DNA of 5,984 nt from Holophagaceae bacterium UBA1801 (GCA_002319925.1 DCFP01000151.1:1-5984); one strand, 5' to 3'; counted from the stretch's first letter, positions 1-4,513 are shown. Translations and numbers: made by a program. Notes: generated by a model not told the origin, from the sequence alone.

Positions 1-704
1 CCGATGATGCGCCCCTTCATCTCGTCGTTCGGCAGGTCGACCACGGAGACGGTGCTCTCCACCACGTGCTCGGCGGCCACCCGCTGAATGGCCATGGAGA
101 TGATGCGCTTGGCGCGGTGGTTGCCCTCCTGGTTGGCCTCCTCCTCGATGCGCCGGATGATCTTGGCGGCATCCACTCTGGCCTCTGTCTCCATGGCCCG
201 AAGCAGCTCGGTCTTGGCCTGCTCGGAGGTGAGGCCGGCGATGCGTTCGAGCAGGGCACGCTGCTCGGCCACCCGGGCTGCAATGGCGTCCTCCTCGAGG
301 GCCAGTGCGGTCTCCCGGTCGTCGAGCGCACGCTGTCTGTCCGCAATCTGCTGTTGCAGTGCCTCGGCCTGCCTGGAGACCTCCTTGAGCTCTCGCTCCC
401 GCTCCTCGGCGCGGCGCTCCTCCACCAGGAGCTCCTGCCGGTACTCCCGCGTTTCCCGGTCGAACTCGGTCCGGGCCTCGAGCAGCTTCTCGCGAGCGAG
501 AATGCTCGCGTCACGAATACACTGCTCGGCCTCCTGCTGCGCCACGGCCAGCAGGCGCCGGCCTTCCTGCTCAGCGTTCTGGATGAGAGAGCTGGTCTCT
601 TCCCGAGCGCGCCGAGCCTTGGAGCGCAGAACCAACACCCCGGCGACCCCCGCCACGACCATCGCGGCGGCAGTCAGAATCAAGATCAAAGTGCCTAGAT
701 TCAT
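1..704 (-). CDS. rny: Ribonuclease Y, N-terminal 234 residues (runs off the left edge)
   Basis: RNase Y is a membrane-anchored endoribonuclease that starts mRNA decay in many bacteria. The ATG is at 704-702, preceded by a purine-rich GGAAGGGGG ribosome binding site a few bases upstream. Residues about 4-26 form one hydrophobic segment (LGTLILILTAAAMVVAGVAG), followed by basic residues (RSKARRAR), as expected for the single inner-membrane anchor. Residues about 30-195 are a very Glu/Arg/Gln-rich, Gly/Pro-poor coiled coil. After it come the family-typical AAKIIRRIEEEA and HRAKRIISMAIQR segments and then SVVDLPNDEMKGRIIG, the entry into the KH RNA-binding domain (GRIIGREGRN in homologues). The rest of KH and the catalytic HD domain lie outside the window; full-length proteins are about 510-530 aa. 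It follows the 6S RNA and ZapA genes on the same strand. Membrane placement and RNase activity are family knowledge; the domain start is seen directly. Confidence 0.95.
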   Translation of the reverse strand, partial: MNLGTLILILTAAAMVVAGVAGVLVLRSKARRAREETSSLIQNAEQEGRRLLAVAQQEAEQCIRDASILAREKLLEARTEFDRETREYRQELLVEERRAEERERELKEVSRQAEALQQQIADRQRALDDRETALALEEDAIAARVAEQRALLERIAGLTSEQAKTELLRAMETEARVDAAKIIRRIEEEANQEGNHRAKRIISMAIQRVAAEHVVESTVSVVDLPNDEMKGRII

Positions 705-743
705 GAACACCCCCTTCCAGGAACGAGGGGCGCGTGCCTAGGC

Positions 744-763
744 AAGAGGGGAGGGGAGAGAGG
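744..763 (-). other. C/U-rich, G-free tract in the transcribed strand between 6S RNA and rny
   Basis: Read on the transcribed (minus) strand, these 20 bases contain only C and T. They lie just after the 3' end of the proposed 6S RNA and before the rny ribosome binding site. In RNA, a C-rich and G-poor single-stranded run is the usual character of a Rho-loading (rut) region. It could help separate 6S transcription from rny or modulate read-through. On the plus strand the same stretch is a 20-base homopurine run. The composition is seen; the function is inference, and a chance low-complexity leader is quite possible. Confidence 0.35.
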
Positions 764-767
764 TAAA

Positions 768-941
768 GGCCCCCGCAATCAGCCGTGTGAGCAACCCCAT
801 TTGAACCTGCATACTACAGGTAGGGACCCTGCCTGGAACGATCACATGCCTTGCGGAACGCTCACGGACTCAGGACTCGGAACCCATCAAATAGGTGTTG
901 GTTCAAGAATGTTGACGCTCATCACCAACCGCGCAGGGGCC
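768..941 (-). ncRNA. ssrS: Putative 6S RNA
   Basis: 6S RNA is a long hairpin that mimics an open promoter and sequesters sigma70-RNA polymerase in stationary phase. No coding frame is supported here, but the minus-strand transcript folds into a nested rod. The closing stem pairs 941-933 with 776-768 (GGCCCCUGC with GCGGGGGCC, 9 pairs including one G-U). Further inward, 931-926 pairs with 785-780, 921-917 with 792-788, and 906-900 with 807-801 (UUGAACC with GGUUCAA). The remaining apical part would hold the bubble and terminal loop. On the 3' side a small hairpin ACCUG-7 nt-CAGGU (821-805) can form as an alternative to the innermost stem, reminiscent of the central-bubble hairpin of 6S RNAs. 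The length of about 174 nt and the position directly after zapA match the well-known zapA-ssrS linkage in proteobacteria. It starts only 23 nt after the zapA stop, so processing from a zapA transcript or a promoter inside zapA is likely. The exact ends are estimated from the closing stem. Confidence 0.68.
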
Positions 942-964
942 TCCTTTTCATCTCGTGCGCGCCC

Positions 965-1261
965 TCAGGAAGGCGCCAGAACCTCATCCAACCTCGCTAC
1001 CAACCCATCCACTCGTTGCCGAAATTGCTCGGATCGCGTTCCAGGTTCCTTTTCGAGCTCCCGGAAGAGCTCGTCTGCGATGTTGAGTGCCACCAGGACG
1101 GCCAGCTTCGCCGTGTCCACGTGGGGCGAGACATCCGCGAGCTGGTGCATCCGCTGGTCCACGAAGCGCGCGAGCTCCTCAACTCGCTCACTCGCTTCAC
1201 TGGCACGCAGCTCGAAGCGTCGCCCGAAGATCTCCACCGTCACGCGGTTGTCCCCAGACAC
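965..1261 (-). CDS. zapA: Cell division protein ZapA
   Basis: ZapA binds and crosslinks FtsZ protofilaments at the division site in the cytoplasm. The product is 98 aa, normal for the family. The N-terminal part (about residues 3-18, VTVEIFGRRFELRA) is the typical short beta strand region. It is followed by the family motif ELARFVDQRMHQLAD and by the characteristic helix DTAKLAVLVALNIADELFRE; the C-terminus is a charged, coiled-coil-forming helix. I chose the GTG at 1261-1259 because GGAGG (1271-1267) lies 5 nt upstream. A TTG at 1273 would add only four residues and overlaps that binding site. The gene lies about 100 bp downstream of the bactofilin and just upstream of the 6S RNA, the conserved zapA-ssrS arrangement. 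Recognition rests on motifs and context, and is strong for so small a protein. Confidence 0.92.
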   Translation of the reverse strand: MSGDNRVTVEIFGRRFELRASEASERVEELARFVDQRMHQLADVSPHVDTAKLAVLVALNIADELFRELEKEPGTRSEQFRQRVDGLVARLDEVLAPS

Positions 1262-1266
1262 CCGTT

Positions 1267-1271
1267 CCTCC
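1267..1271 (-). promoter_or_regulatory. Ribosome binding site of zapA (decides the start)
   Basis: GGAGG on the minus strand, five bases (AACGG) before the GTG at 1261. The only other in-frame candidate start, TTG at 1273-1271, overlaps this site and has no good purine-rich site at the right distance, so the GTG is preferred. Confidence 0.7.
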
Positions 1272-1277
1272 AACTCG

Positions 1278-1283
1278 AGTATA
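1278..1283 (-). promoter_or_regulatory. Possible -10 element upstream of zapA
   Basis: TATACT on the minus strand, five of six matches to the sigma70 -10 consensus, lies seven bases before the zapA ribosome binding site. No convincing -35 hexamer sits at 16-18 bp, and the nearby TTGACC (1296-1291) is only 7 bp away. A start point here would give a very short leader. zapA may have its own promoter in addition to read-through from the bactofilin, but the evidence is thin. Confidence 0.3.
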
Positions 1284-1303
1284 CAACGAGGGTCAAATCG
1301 GTC

Positions 1304-1323
1304 CTGCCGGGAGGCTGCCGGGA
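1304..1323. repeat. Short tandem repeat CTGCCGGGA x2 in the bactofilin-zapA gap
   Basis: CTGCCGGGA occurs at 1304-1312 and again at 1315-1323, an 11-bp period. The pair is flanked by GTCC (1301-1304) and GGAC (1321-1324), so the region could fold into a GC-rich hairpin. No T run follows on the minus strand, so I do not call it a terminator. It could equally be a coincidence of GC-rich intergenic sequence. Confidence 0.35.
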
Positions 1324-1365
1324 CTCCGCGCCGCGGTGGTACCCGCGCCGCGCTCGTGAGGTTGG

Positions 1366-1776
1366 CTACTTGACCCGGGGCGCCCGCGCCGCCTGGTCCT
1401 TCATGGCGGCCCCATCGTGCATCTGGACCTGGCCATCCAGAGTGGCGCCCTCGATCACGTGGAGGGCCGGCGTGTGCACGTTGCCCTTCACGGCCGAGGT
1501 GGCGAGAAGCTCGACCAGCTCGCTGGCGTGAAGGTCACCGCTGACCTGGCCGGCAACCCGGATGACGGTGGCGTGGATGTCGCCGTGGACGACAGCGCCC
1601 TCGGCCACATCGACCGCAGCCTTGATCTGGAGTGACCCCTTCAGAACACCCTCCAGGCGAACCGGGCGGCTGCCCTCAATCTCCCCGGTCAGCGCCGTGT
1701 CACGGGCCAGGACCGTGAGCGCTGCGCGAGGCTTCAGGTCGATGGCTTCAGGGGATGGGGTCTTGCCAAGGCTCAC
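1366..1776 (-). CDS. Bactofilin family protein
   Basis: Bactofilins (DUF583 family) are bacterial cytoskeletal proteins that polymerise without nucleotide through a right-handed beta-helix. They act in cell shape, stalk or pole organisation and chromosome segregation; Myxococcus encodes several (BacM, BacN, BacO, BacP). This one is 136 aa. Residues about 22-115 show the repeating short-strand pattern with regularly spaced Gly, Val and Ile: TALTGEIEGSRPVRLEGVLK, then AEGAVVHGDIHATVIRVAGQ, VSGDLHASELVEL and VKGNVHTPALHVIEGATLDG. The N-terminal tail (about 20 residues) and the basic C-terminal tail are short and look disordered. The GTG start at 1776 is preceded by GGAG about 8 nt upstream. The gene begins only 21 nt after the CCA end of the tRNA-Gly and precedes zapA, so co-transcription from the tRNA promoter is plausible. 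Which bactofilin paralogue it is cannot be decided from sequence alone. Confidence 0.9.
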   Translation of the reverse strand: MSLGKTPSPEAIDLKPRAALTVLARDTALTGEIEGSRPVRLEGVLKGSLQIKAAVDVAEGAVVHGDIHATVIRVAGQVSGDLHASELVELLATSAVKGNVHTPALHVIEGATLDGQVQMHDGAAMKDQAARAPRVK

Positions 1777-1797
1777 GGGCCACGCTCCAGGGTGGGG

Positions 1798-1873
1798 TGG
1801 AGCGGGCGACGGGGATCGAACCCGCGACTTGCAGCTTGGGAAGCTGCCACTCTGCCAGCTGAGTTACGCCCGC
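1798..1873 (-). tRNA. tRNA-Gly (anticodon CCC)
   Basis: A complete cloverleaf is present. The acceptor arm is GCGGGCG (1873-1867) paired with CGCCCGC (1808-1802), with discriminator U at 1801 and an encoded CCA at 1800-1798. The D arm is ACUC-AGCUGGCA-GAGU. The anticodon arm is GCAGC-UUCCCAA-GCUGC, giving anticodon CCC, which reads GGG glycine codons. The variable loop is AAGUC, and the T arm is GCGGG-UUCGAUC-CCCGU. All stems pair, allowing one G-U in the T stem. Sequence and discriminator U agree with known bacterial tRNA-Gly(CCC). It has its own strong promoter and is followed closely by the bactofilin. Confidence 0.97.
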
Positions 1874-1898
1874 CCATGCCACACAACAGGCAGGTGAG

Positions 1899-1927
1899 AA
1901 TGTACGGGCAGGAGCCCCACCTGTCAA
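1899..1927 (-). promoter_or_regulatory. Sigma70-type promoter of the tRNA-Gly gene
   Basis: On the minus strand a perfect -35 hexamer TTGACA (1927-1922) is followed after exactly 17 bp by TACATT (1904-1899), four of six matches to the -10 consensus. The predicted start is near 1892, giving a 5' leader of about 18 nt before the mature tRNA at 1873. It may also drive the bactofilin and zapA. The hexamers and spacing are seen; use of the promoter is inferred. Confidence 0.75.
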
Positions 1928-1957
1928 GGTCGAAACCTGTCGAAACCCACCAGGTGG
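1917..1957. repeat. Nested direct and inverted repeats beside the tRNA promoter
   Basis: TCGAAACC occurs twice with a 10-bp period (1930-1937 and 1940-1947). The pair is enclosed by the inverted repeat CCACCTG (1917-1923) and CAGGTGG (1951-1957). The left arm overlaps the -35 hexamer of the tRNA promoter, so a protein bound here could affect it. The helical-turn spacing is suggestive of an operator, but no specific regulator is recognised. Confidence 0.4.
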
Positions 1958-2005
1958 AGGCCCCGCCGACGTGCCGGCGCACGAGTGTTTCCGAGCAGCG
2001 GCTGG

Positions 2006-2021
2006 CTTGACCCAGGTCAAG
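2006..2021 (+). promoter_or_regulatory. NnrR/DNR/FNR-type palindromic operator upstream of hcp
   Basis: CTTGACC-CA-GGTCAAG is a perfect 7-bp inverted repeat with a 2-bp centre. It matches the CTTG-N8-CAAG pattern of NnrR/DNR-type nitric-oxide-responsive Crp-Fnr regulators, and it keeps the 14-bp geometry of FNR sites (TTGAT-N4-ATCAA) with C/G in place of T/A. Its centre is at 2013.5. With the -10-like GATCAT at 2043-2048 and a start near 2055, the site sits at -41.5, the classical class II activating position. Regulation of hcp by such factors is known in several bacteria; the regulator itself is not in the window. Confidence 0.65.
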
Positions 2022-2042
2022 GCGCCCGGCGGCGAGCGGCCC

Positions 2043-2048
2043 GATCAT
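2043..2048 (+). promoter_or_regulatory. Predicted -10 element of the hcp promoter
   Basis: GATCAT matches the -10 consensus at four of six positions and is spaced so that the start would fall near 2055. That leaves a leader of about 28 nt before the ATG at 2083. No good -35 hexamer is present, as expected when an activator occupies that position. This placement argues against an ATG at 2047 as the translation start, because it would lie upstream of the transcript. Confidence 0.5.
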
Positions 2049-2068
2049 GGCGCTCGACGCCGCAACCC

Positions 2069-2075
2069 GGGAGGG
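2069..2075 (+). promoter_or_regulatory. Ribosome binding site of hcp
   Basis: GGGAGGG ends 7 nt before the ATG at 2083. A second weaker GGAG (2077-2080) would suit the ATG at 2089 instead, so the mature N-terminus is either MHMFCFQC or MFCFQC. Both keep the whole cysteine motif. Confidence 0.65.
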
Positions 2076-2082
2076 TGGAGCC

Positions 2083-3726
2083 ATGCACATGTTCTGCTTT
2101 CAGTGTCAGGAGACCGGAGAAGGCAGGGGCTGCCGCTGGGTGGGGGCGTGCGGCAAGGAAGAGGACACCGCCAACTACCTGGACCTGTTGATCCATGGCC
2201 TCAAAGGCCTGGCGGTGTGCTACCGGCGTCTGGAGGCGGCCGGCGTCTTTCCGGACCGAGACGCCGAGCTGTTCGTCAGCTACGCCTTGTTCTCCACCGT
2301 GACCAACGTGTGCTTCGACCCCGTCAGAATGCTCGCCCTGGCCAGGGAAGCCCAGGACCGCAAGGCTCGCCTGCTGGCCGAGCACGAGACGCTGCTCTCC
2401 TCACTGTCCCACGAAGCGGTTCGGTGGCTGCCCGCCGACGAGGCGGCGCTCAAGGCCAAGGCGTACCAGGTCGGTGTGCTCTTCTCCAACCCCGACGAGG
2501 ACGAGCGCTCGCTCCGGGAGATGGTGATCTACGCCCTGAAGGGAGTCGCCGCCTATCTCTATCACGCGATGATCCTCGGGCACGATGACCAGGAGCTGTC
2601 GCGATTCATTCTCCGGGCGCTGGCGGCCACCGCCGAGCAGCACACCCTGGACGAGCTGCTGGCACTGGCGCTCGAGACCGGGAAGATGACGATCCGCGCC
2701 ATGGCCCACCTGGAGACCGCCAACACGCGTAGCTACGGGCAGCCCCGGGTGACCTCGGTCCCGCTCCACGTGCGAGCCAACCCGGCGATCCTCATCACCG
2801 GTCACGACCTCAAGGACATGGAGGAGCTTCTCGGGCAGACCGAGGGAACCGGGGTCGACGTGTACACCCACTCGGAGATGCTGCCGGCCCACTACTACCC
2901 GGCGTTCGCCTCCCGCCAGCACCTCCATGGCAACTACGGCAACGCCTGGTGGAACCAGGACCGCGACTTCGCCACCTTCAACGGCCCCATCGTGGTGACG
3001 TCCAACTGCATCACGCCCGTGCAGGAGGCCTACCGCAACCGCATCTTCAGCACAGGCCCCGTAGCCTATCCTGGCGTGCAGCACATCGAGGAAGACGCCG
3101 ATGGCCACAAGGACTGGTCGAAGGTCATCGCCCTGGCGAAGACCTGTCCGCCGCCCCAGGCCGTGGACGTGGGCGAGTTCGTGGGCGGGTTCGGCCGGGC
3201 GCAACTCGATCTGGCCGCCGGCCGCATCGCGGAGCTCGTGAAAGAGGGCAAGATTAGCCGTTTCGTCGTCATCGGTGGCTGCGACGGCCGCGACATCTCC
3301 CGGGACTACTACCGGCAGGTGGCGGAGCAGCTGCCCAAGGACGCGGTCATTCTCACGGCCGGCTGCGCCAAGTACCGCTTCATGCAATGCAAGCTCGGCG
3401 ACATCGAGGGTGTGCCCCGCGTCATCGACGCAGGCCAGTGCAACGATTGCTACGCGCTCCTCACCATCGCGTTGAAGCTCAAGGAAGTGTTCGGCGCCGA
3501 GAGCCTCAACGACCTGCCCATTTCCTACGACATTCCCTGGTACGACCAGAAGTCCGTGGCCGTCCTGTTGGCCCTGTGCCACCTCGGCGTGAAGGGCGTT
3601 CGTCTCGGTCCCACGCATCCCGCGTTCCTGTCCCCCGCGGTGAAGGCCGTGCTGGAAGACGCCTTCGACCTGAAGCGGATCGGAACGGCCCGGGAGGACG
3701 TGGCCGCGATGATGGCGGGCCACTGA
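2083..3726 (+). CDS. hcp: Hybrid cluster protein, class I (NO reductase / hydroxylamine reductase)
   Basis: Hcp is a cytoplasmic iron-sulfur enzyme that reduces NO to N2O, and hydroxylamine to ammonia in vitro, and protects against nitrosative stress. The product is 547 aa and aligns by eye along its whole length with Desulfovibrio vulgaris Hcp. Residues C5, C8, C17 and C23 (Cx2Cx8Cx5C) are the class I [4Fe-4S] motif rather than the longer-spaced class II motif of E. coli. Hybrid-cluster ligands are visible at H241 (TGHDLKD), E265 (THSEMLPA), C309 (TSNCITP), C400 (GGCDGR), C428 (TAGCAKYR) and C453 (AGQCNDC). The last ligand, Glu494 of D. vulgaris (WYEQK), is Asp488 here (WYDQK), which is unusual. 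An in-frame ATG at 2047 is rejected: it lacks a ribosome binding site, adds a non-homologous leader and lies upstream of the predicted transcript. The gene has an NnrR-type site upstream and a terminator-like hairpin downstream, so it appears monocistronic. No NADH oxidoreductase partner (hcr) is adjacent. Confidence 0.96.
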   Translation: MHMFCFQCQETGEGRGCRWVGACGKEEDTANYLDLLIHGLKGLAVCYRRLEAAGVFPDRDAELFVSYALFSTVTNVCFDPVRMLALAREAQDRKARLLAEHETLLSSLSHEAVRWLPADEAALKAKAYQVGVLFSNPDEDERSLREMVIYALKGVAAYLYHAMILGHDDQELSRFILRALAATAEQHTLDELLALALETGKMTIRAMAHLETANTRSYGQPRVTSVPLHVRANPAILITGHDLKDMEELLGQTEGTGVDVYTHSEMLPAHYYPAFASRQHLHGNYGNAWWNQDRDFATFNGPIVVTSNCITPVQEAYRNRIFSTGPVAYPGVQHIEEDADGHKDWSKVIALAKTCPPPQAVDVGEFVGGFGRAQLDLAAGRIAELVKEGKISRFVVIGGCDGRDISRDYYRQVAEQLPKDAVILTAGCAKYRFMQCKLGDIEGVPRVIDAGQCNDCYALLTIALKLKEVFGAESLNDLPISYDIPWYDQKSVAVLLALCHLGVKGVRLGPTHPAFLSPAVKAVLEDAFDLKRIGTAREDVAAMMAGH

Positions 3727-3751
3727 AGCGAGCCATCCAGGGCGCCAATGC

Positions 3752-3780
3752 ACCGCTGGTAGGATGACTACTGGCGGTTT
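3752..3780 (+). terminator. Hairpin with short T run after hcp (probable intrinsic terminator)
   Basis: ACCGCTGGTAG (3752-3762) pairs with CTACTGGCGGT (3768-3778) around the 5-nt loop GATGA. As RNA this is an 11-bp uninterrupted stem, with two central U-G wobbles, and it ends in UUU. It begins 25 bases after the hcp stop. The U run is short, so termination may be partial. In the DNA of the opposite strand the two wobble positions become mismatches, which favours plus-strand use. The ATG at 3764 lies in the loop, which argues against it as the start of the next gene. Confidence 0.6.
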
Positions 3781-3823
3781 CGCGCGGATGCGGTTCCGTC
3801 CGGTTCATGCGCGGGGGTTTCGA

Positions 3824-4435
3824 GTGGCTCGTATCGATACGGTCGTCTTCGATCTTGGGGATGTGCTCATTCCGTGGAATCCCCGGAGGCTCTACCGGAA
3901 ACTCTTCCCCGACGAGGCCTCCATGGAGAAATTCCTGGCCGAAGTCTGCACGATGGAGTGGAACAACGAGCAGGATCGGGGCCGGACCATCGAGGAGGGC
4001 ACCTCGCTGCTCATCGCGGCTCATCCCCAGTGCGAAGGACTGATCCGCGCCTTCTACGAACGCTGGACGGAGATGCTCGATGTCGTCGTCGAGGGTTCCG
4101 TGCGCTTGCTGCGGGATCTCAAGCAGAAGGGCTACCATGTGTTCGCGCTCACCAACTGGTCCGCCGAGACCTTCGAAGAGGCCCGCCACCTCTATCCCGT
4201 GCTCGACGAATTCGAAGGCATTTTGGTCTCCGGGCAGGAAAGCATCGTCAAGCCCGATGCCGCCATCTATCGCCTGCTCTGCCAGCGGTACTCGATCGTT
4301 CCCGAATGTGCCGTCTTCATCGACGACAATCCGGTGAACGTGGACGGTGCCCGCGCCATCGGCATGAAAGCAATCCGTTTCAGGAATCCCGACCAGGCCA
4401 GGCAGGAGCTGAAGGCACTGGGAATCGAGGTCTAG
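3824..4435 (+). CDS. HAD-superfamily (subfamily IA) hydrolase
   Basis: This is a cytoplasmic HAD hydrolase, probably a small-molecule phosphatase; the substrate is unknown. With the GTG start it has 203 aa. Motif I is VVFDLGDV with the nucleophile Asp10, but the +2 position is Gly12 rather than the usual acid/base Asp, as in the DLGNV proteins such as E. coli YihX. Residues about 15-90 form the helical cap. Motif II is LTNW (T110, N111), motif III is Lys143 in IVKPD, and motif IV is FIDDNPVN (D167, D168), so the magnesium site and the catalytic Lys are intact. The start was chosen because GTG at 3824 follows GGGGG by 6 nt and places Asp10 at the usual distance from the N-terminus. Alternatives are ATG at 3764, which lies in the loop of the hcp terminator hairpin, and ATG at 3788. 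It lies between hcp and a GapN-like gene; the 132-bp gap to the latter does not suggest tight coupling. Confidence 0.88.
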   Translation: MARIDTVVFDLGDVLIPWNPRRLYRKLFPDEASMEKFLAEVCTMEWNNEQDRGRTIEEGTSLLIAAHPQCEGLIRAFYERWTEMLDVVVEGSVRLLRDLKQKGYHVFALTNWSAETFEEARHLYPVLDEFEGILVSGQESIVKPDAAIYRLLCQRYSIVPECAVFIDDNPVNVDGARAIGMKAIRFRNPDQARQELKALGIEV

Positions 4436-4456
4436 GATCGGCGGATTTTTCGATCC
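4435..4456 (+). terminator. Weak hairpin at the end of the HAD gene
   Basis: GGATCG (4435-4440) and CGATCC (4451-4456) are perfect inverted arms around a 10-nt loop that contains five T residues. The left arm overlaps the last base of the TAG stop. No T run follows the stem, so it is at best a weak or Rho-assisted terminator or an mRNA 3'-end stabiliser. Confidence 0.3.
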
Positions 4457-4478
4457 GGTCCATCCACGGGAATCCGCG

Positions 4479-4513
4479 CATCCAAGGGGGATGTCCGCAT
4501 AAAGGTGGACCCC
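4479..4513 (+). other. Mutually exclusive small hairpins upstream of the GapN-like gene
   Basis: CATCC (4479-4483) can pair with GGATG (4489-4493) around AAGGG. Alternatively GTCC (4493-4496) pairs with GGAC (4507-4510), extended after a 2-nt bulge by GGG (4488-4490) with CCC (4511-4513). The two structures share bases 4489-4493 and cannot coexist. This could be a switchable leader, but the stems are short, no T run follows, and no known riboswitch is recognised. The surrounding gap 4436-4567 has no convincing sigma70 promoter by eye. Confidence 0.25.

Noticed and set aside
66..741. Plus-strand open frames opposite rny
   Set aside because: Their translations are Ser/Arg- or Leu/Gly-rich repeats, mirror images of the rny coiled coil. 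rny has the membrane segment, coiled coil and KH entry in order.
1262..1273. TTG start for zapA four codons upstream
   Set aside because: It overlaps the GGAGG that serves the GTG at 1261, and the extra residues are not part of the ZapA fold.
1291..1296. TTGACC as -35 box for the zapA -10-like TATACT
   Set aside because: The spacer would be only 7 bp, far from the 16-18 bp needed.
801..1531. Plus-strand open frames across zapA, the 6S region and the bactofilin
   Set aside because: They span a structured RNA and two well-supported minus-strand genes, and have no recognisable domain or ribosome binding site.
1798..1873. tRNA-Gly as an integration site for a mobile element
   Set aside because: Elements usually insert at the tRNA 3' end, but here only 21 bp separate it from a bactofilin. 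No integrase, direct repeat of the tRNA end or composition shift is visible.
2047..2082. Upstream ATG extension of hcp
   Set aside because: It adds residues with no counterpart in Hcp proteins, which begin at or near MFCFQC. It would lie before the predicted transcription start and lacks a ribosome binding site.
2401..3753. Long open frame on the minus strand opposite hcp (450 codons)
   Set aside because: It is a shadow of hcp, rich in Val, His and Gly without family features, and hcp on the plus strand is unmistakable.
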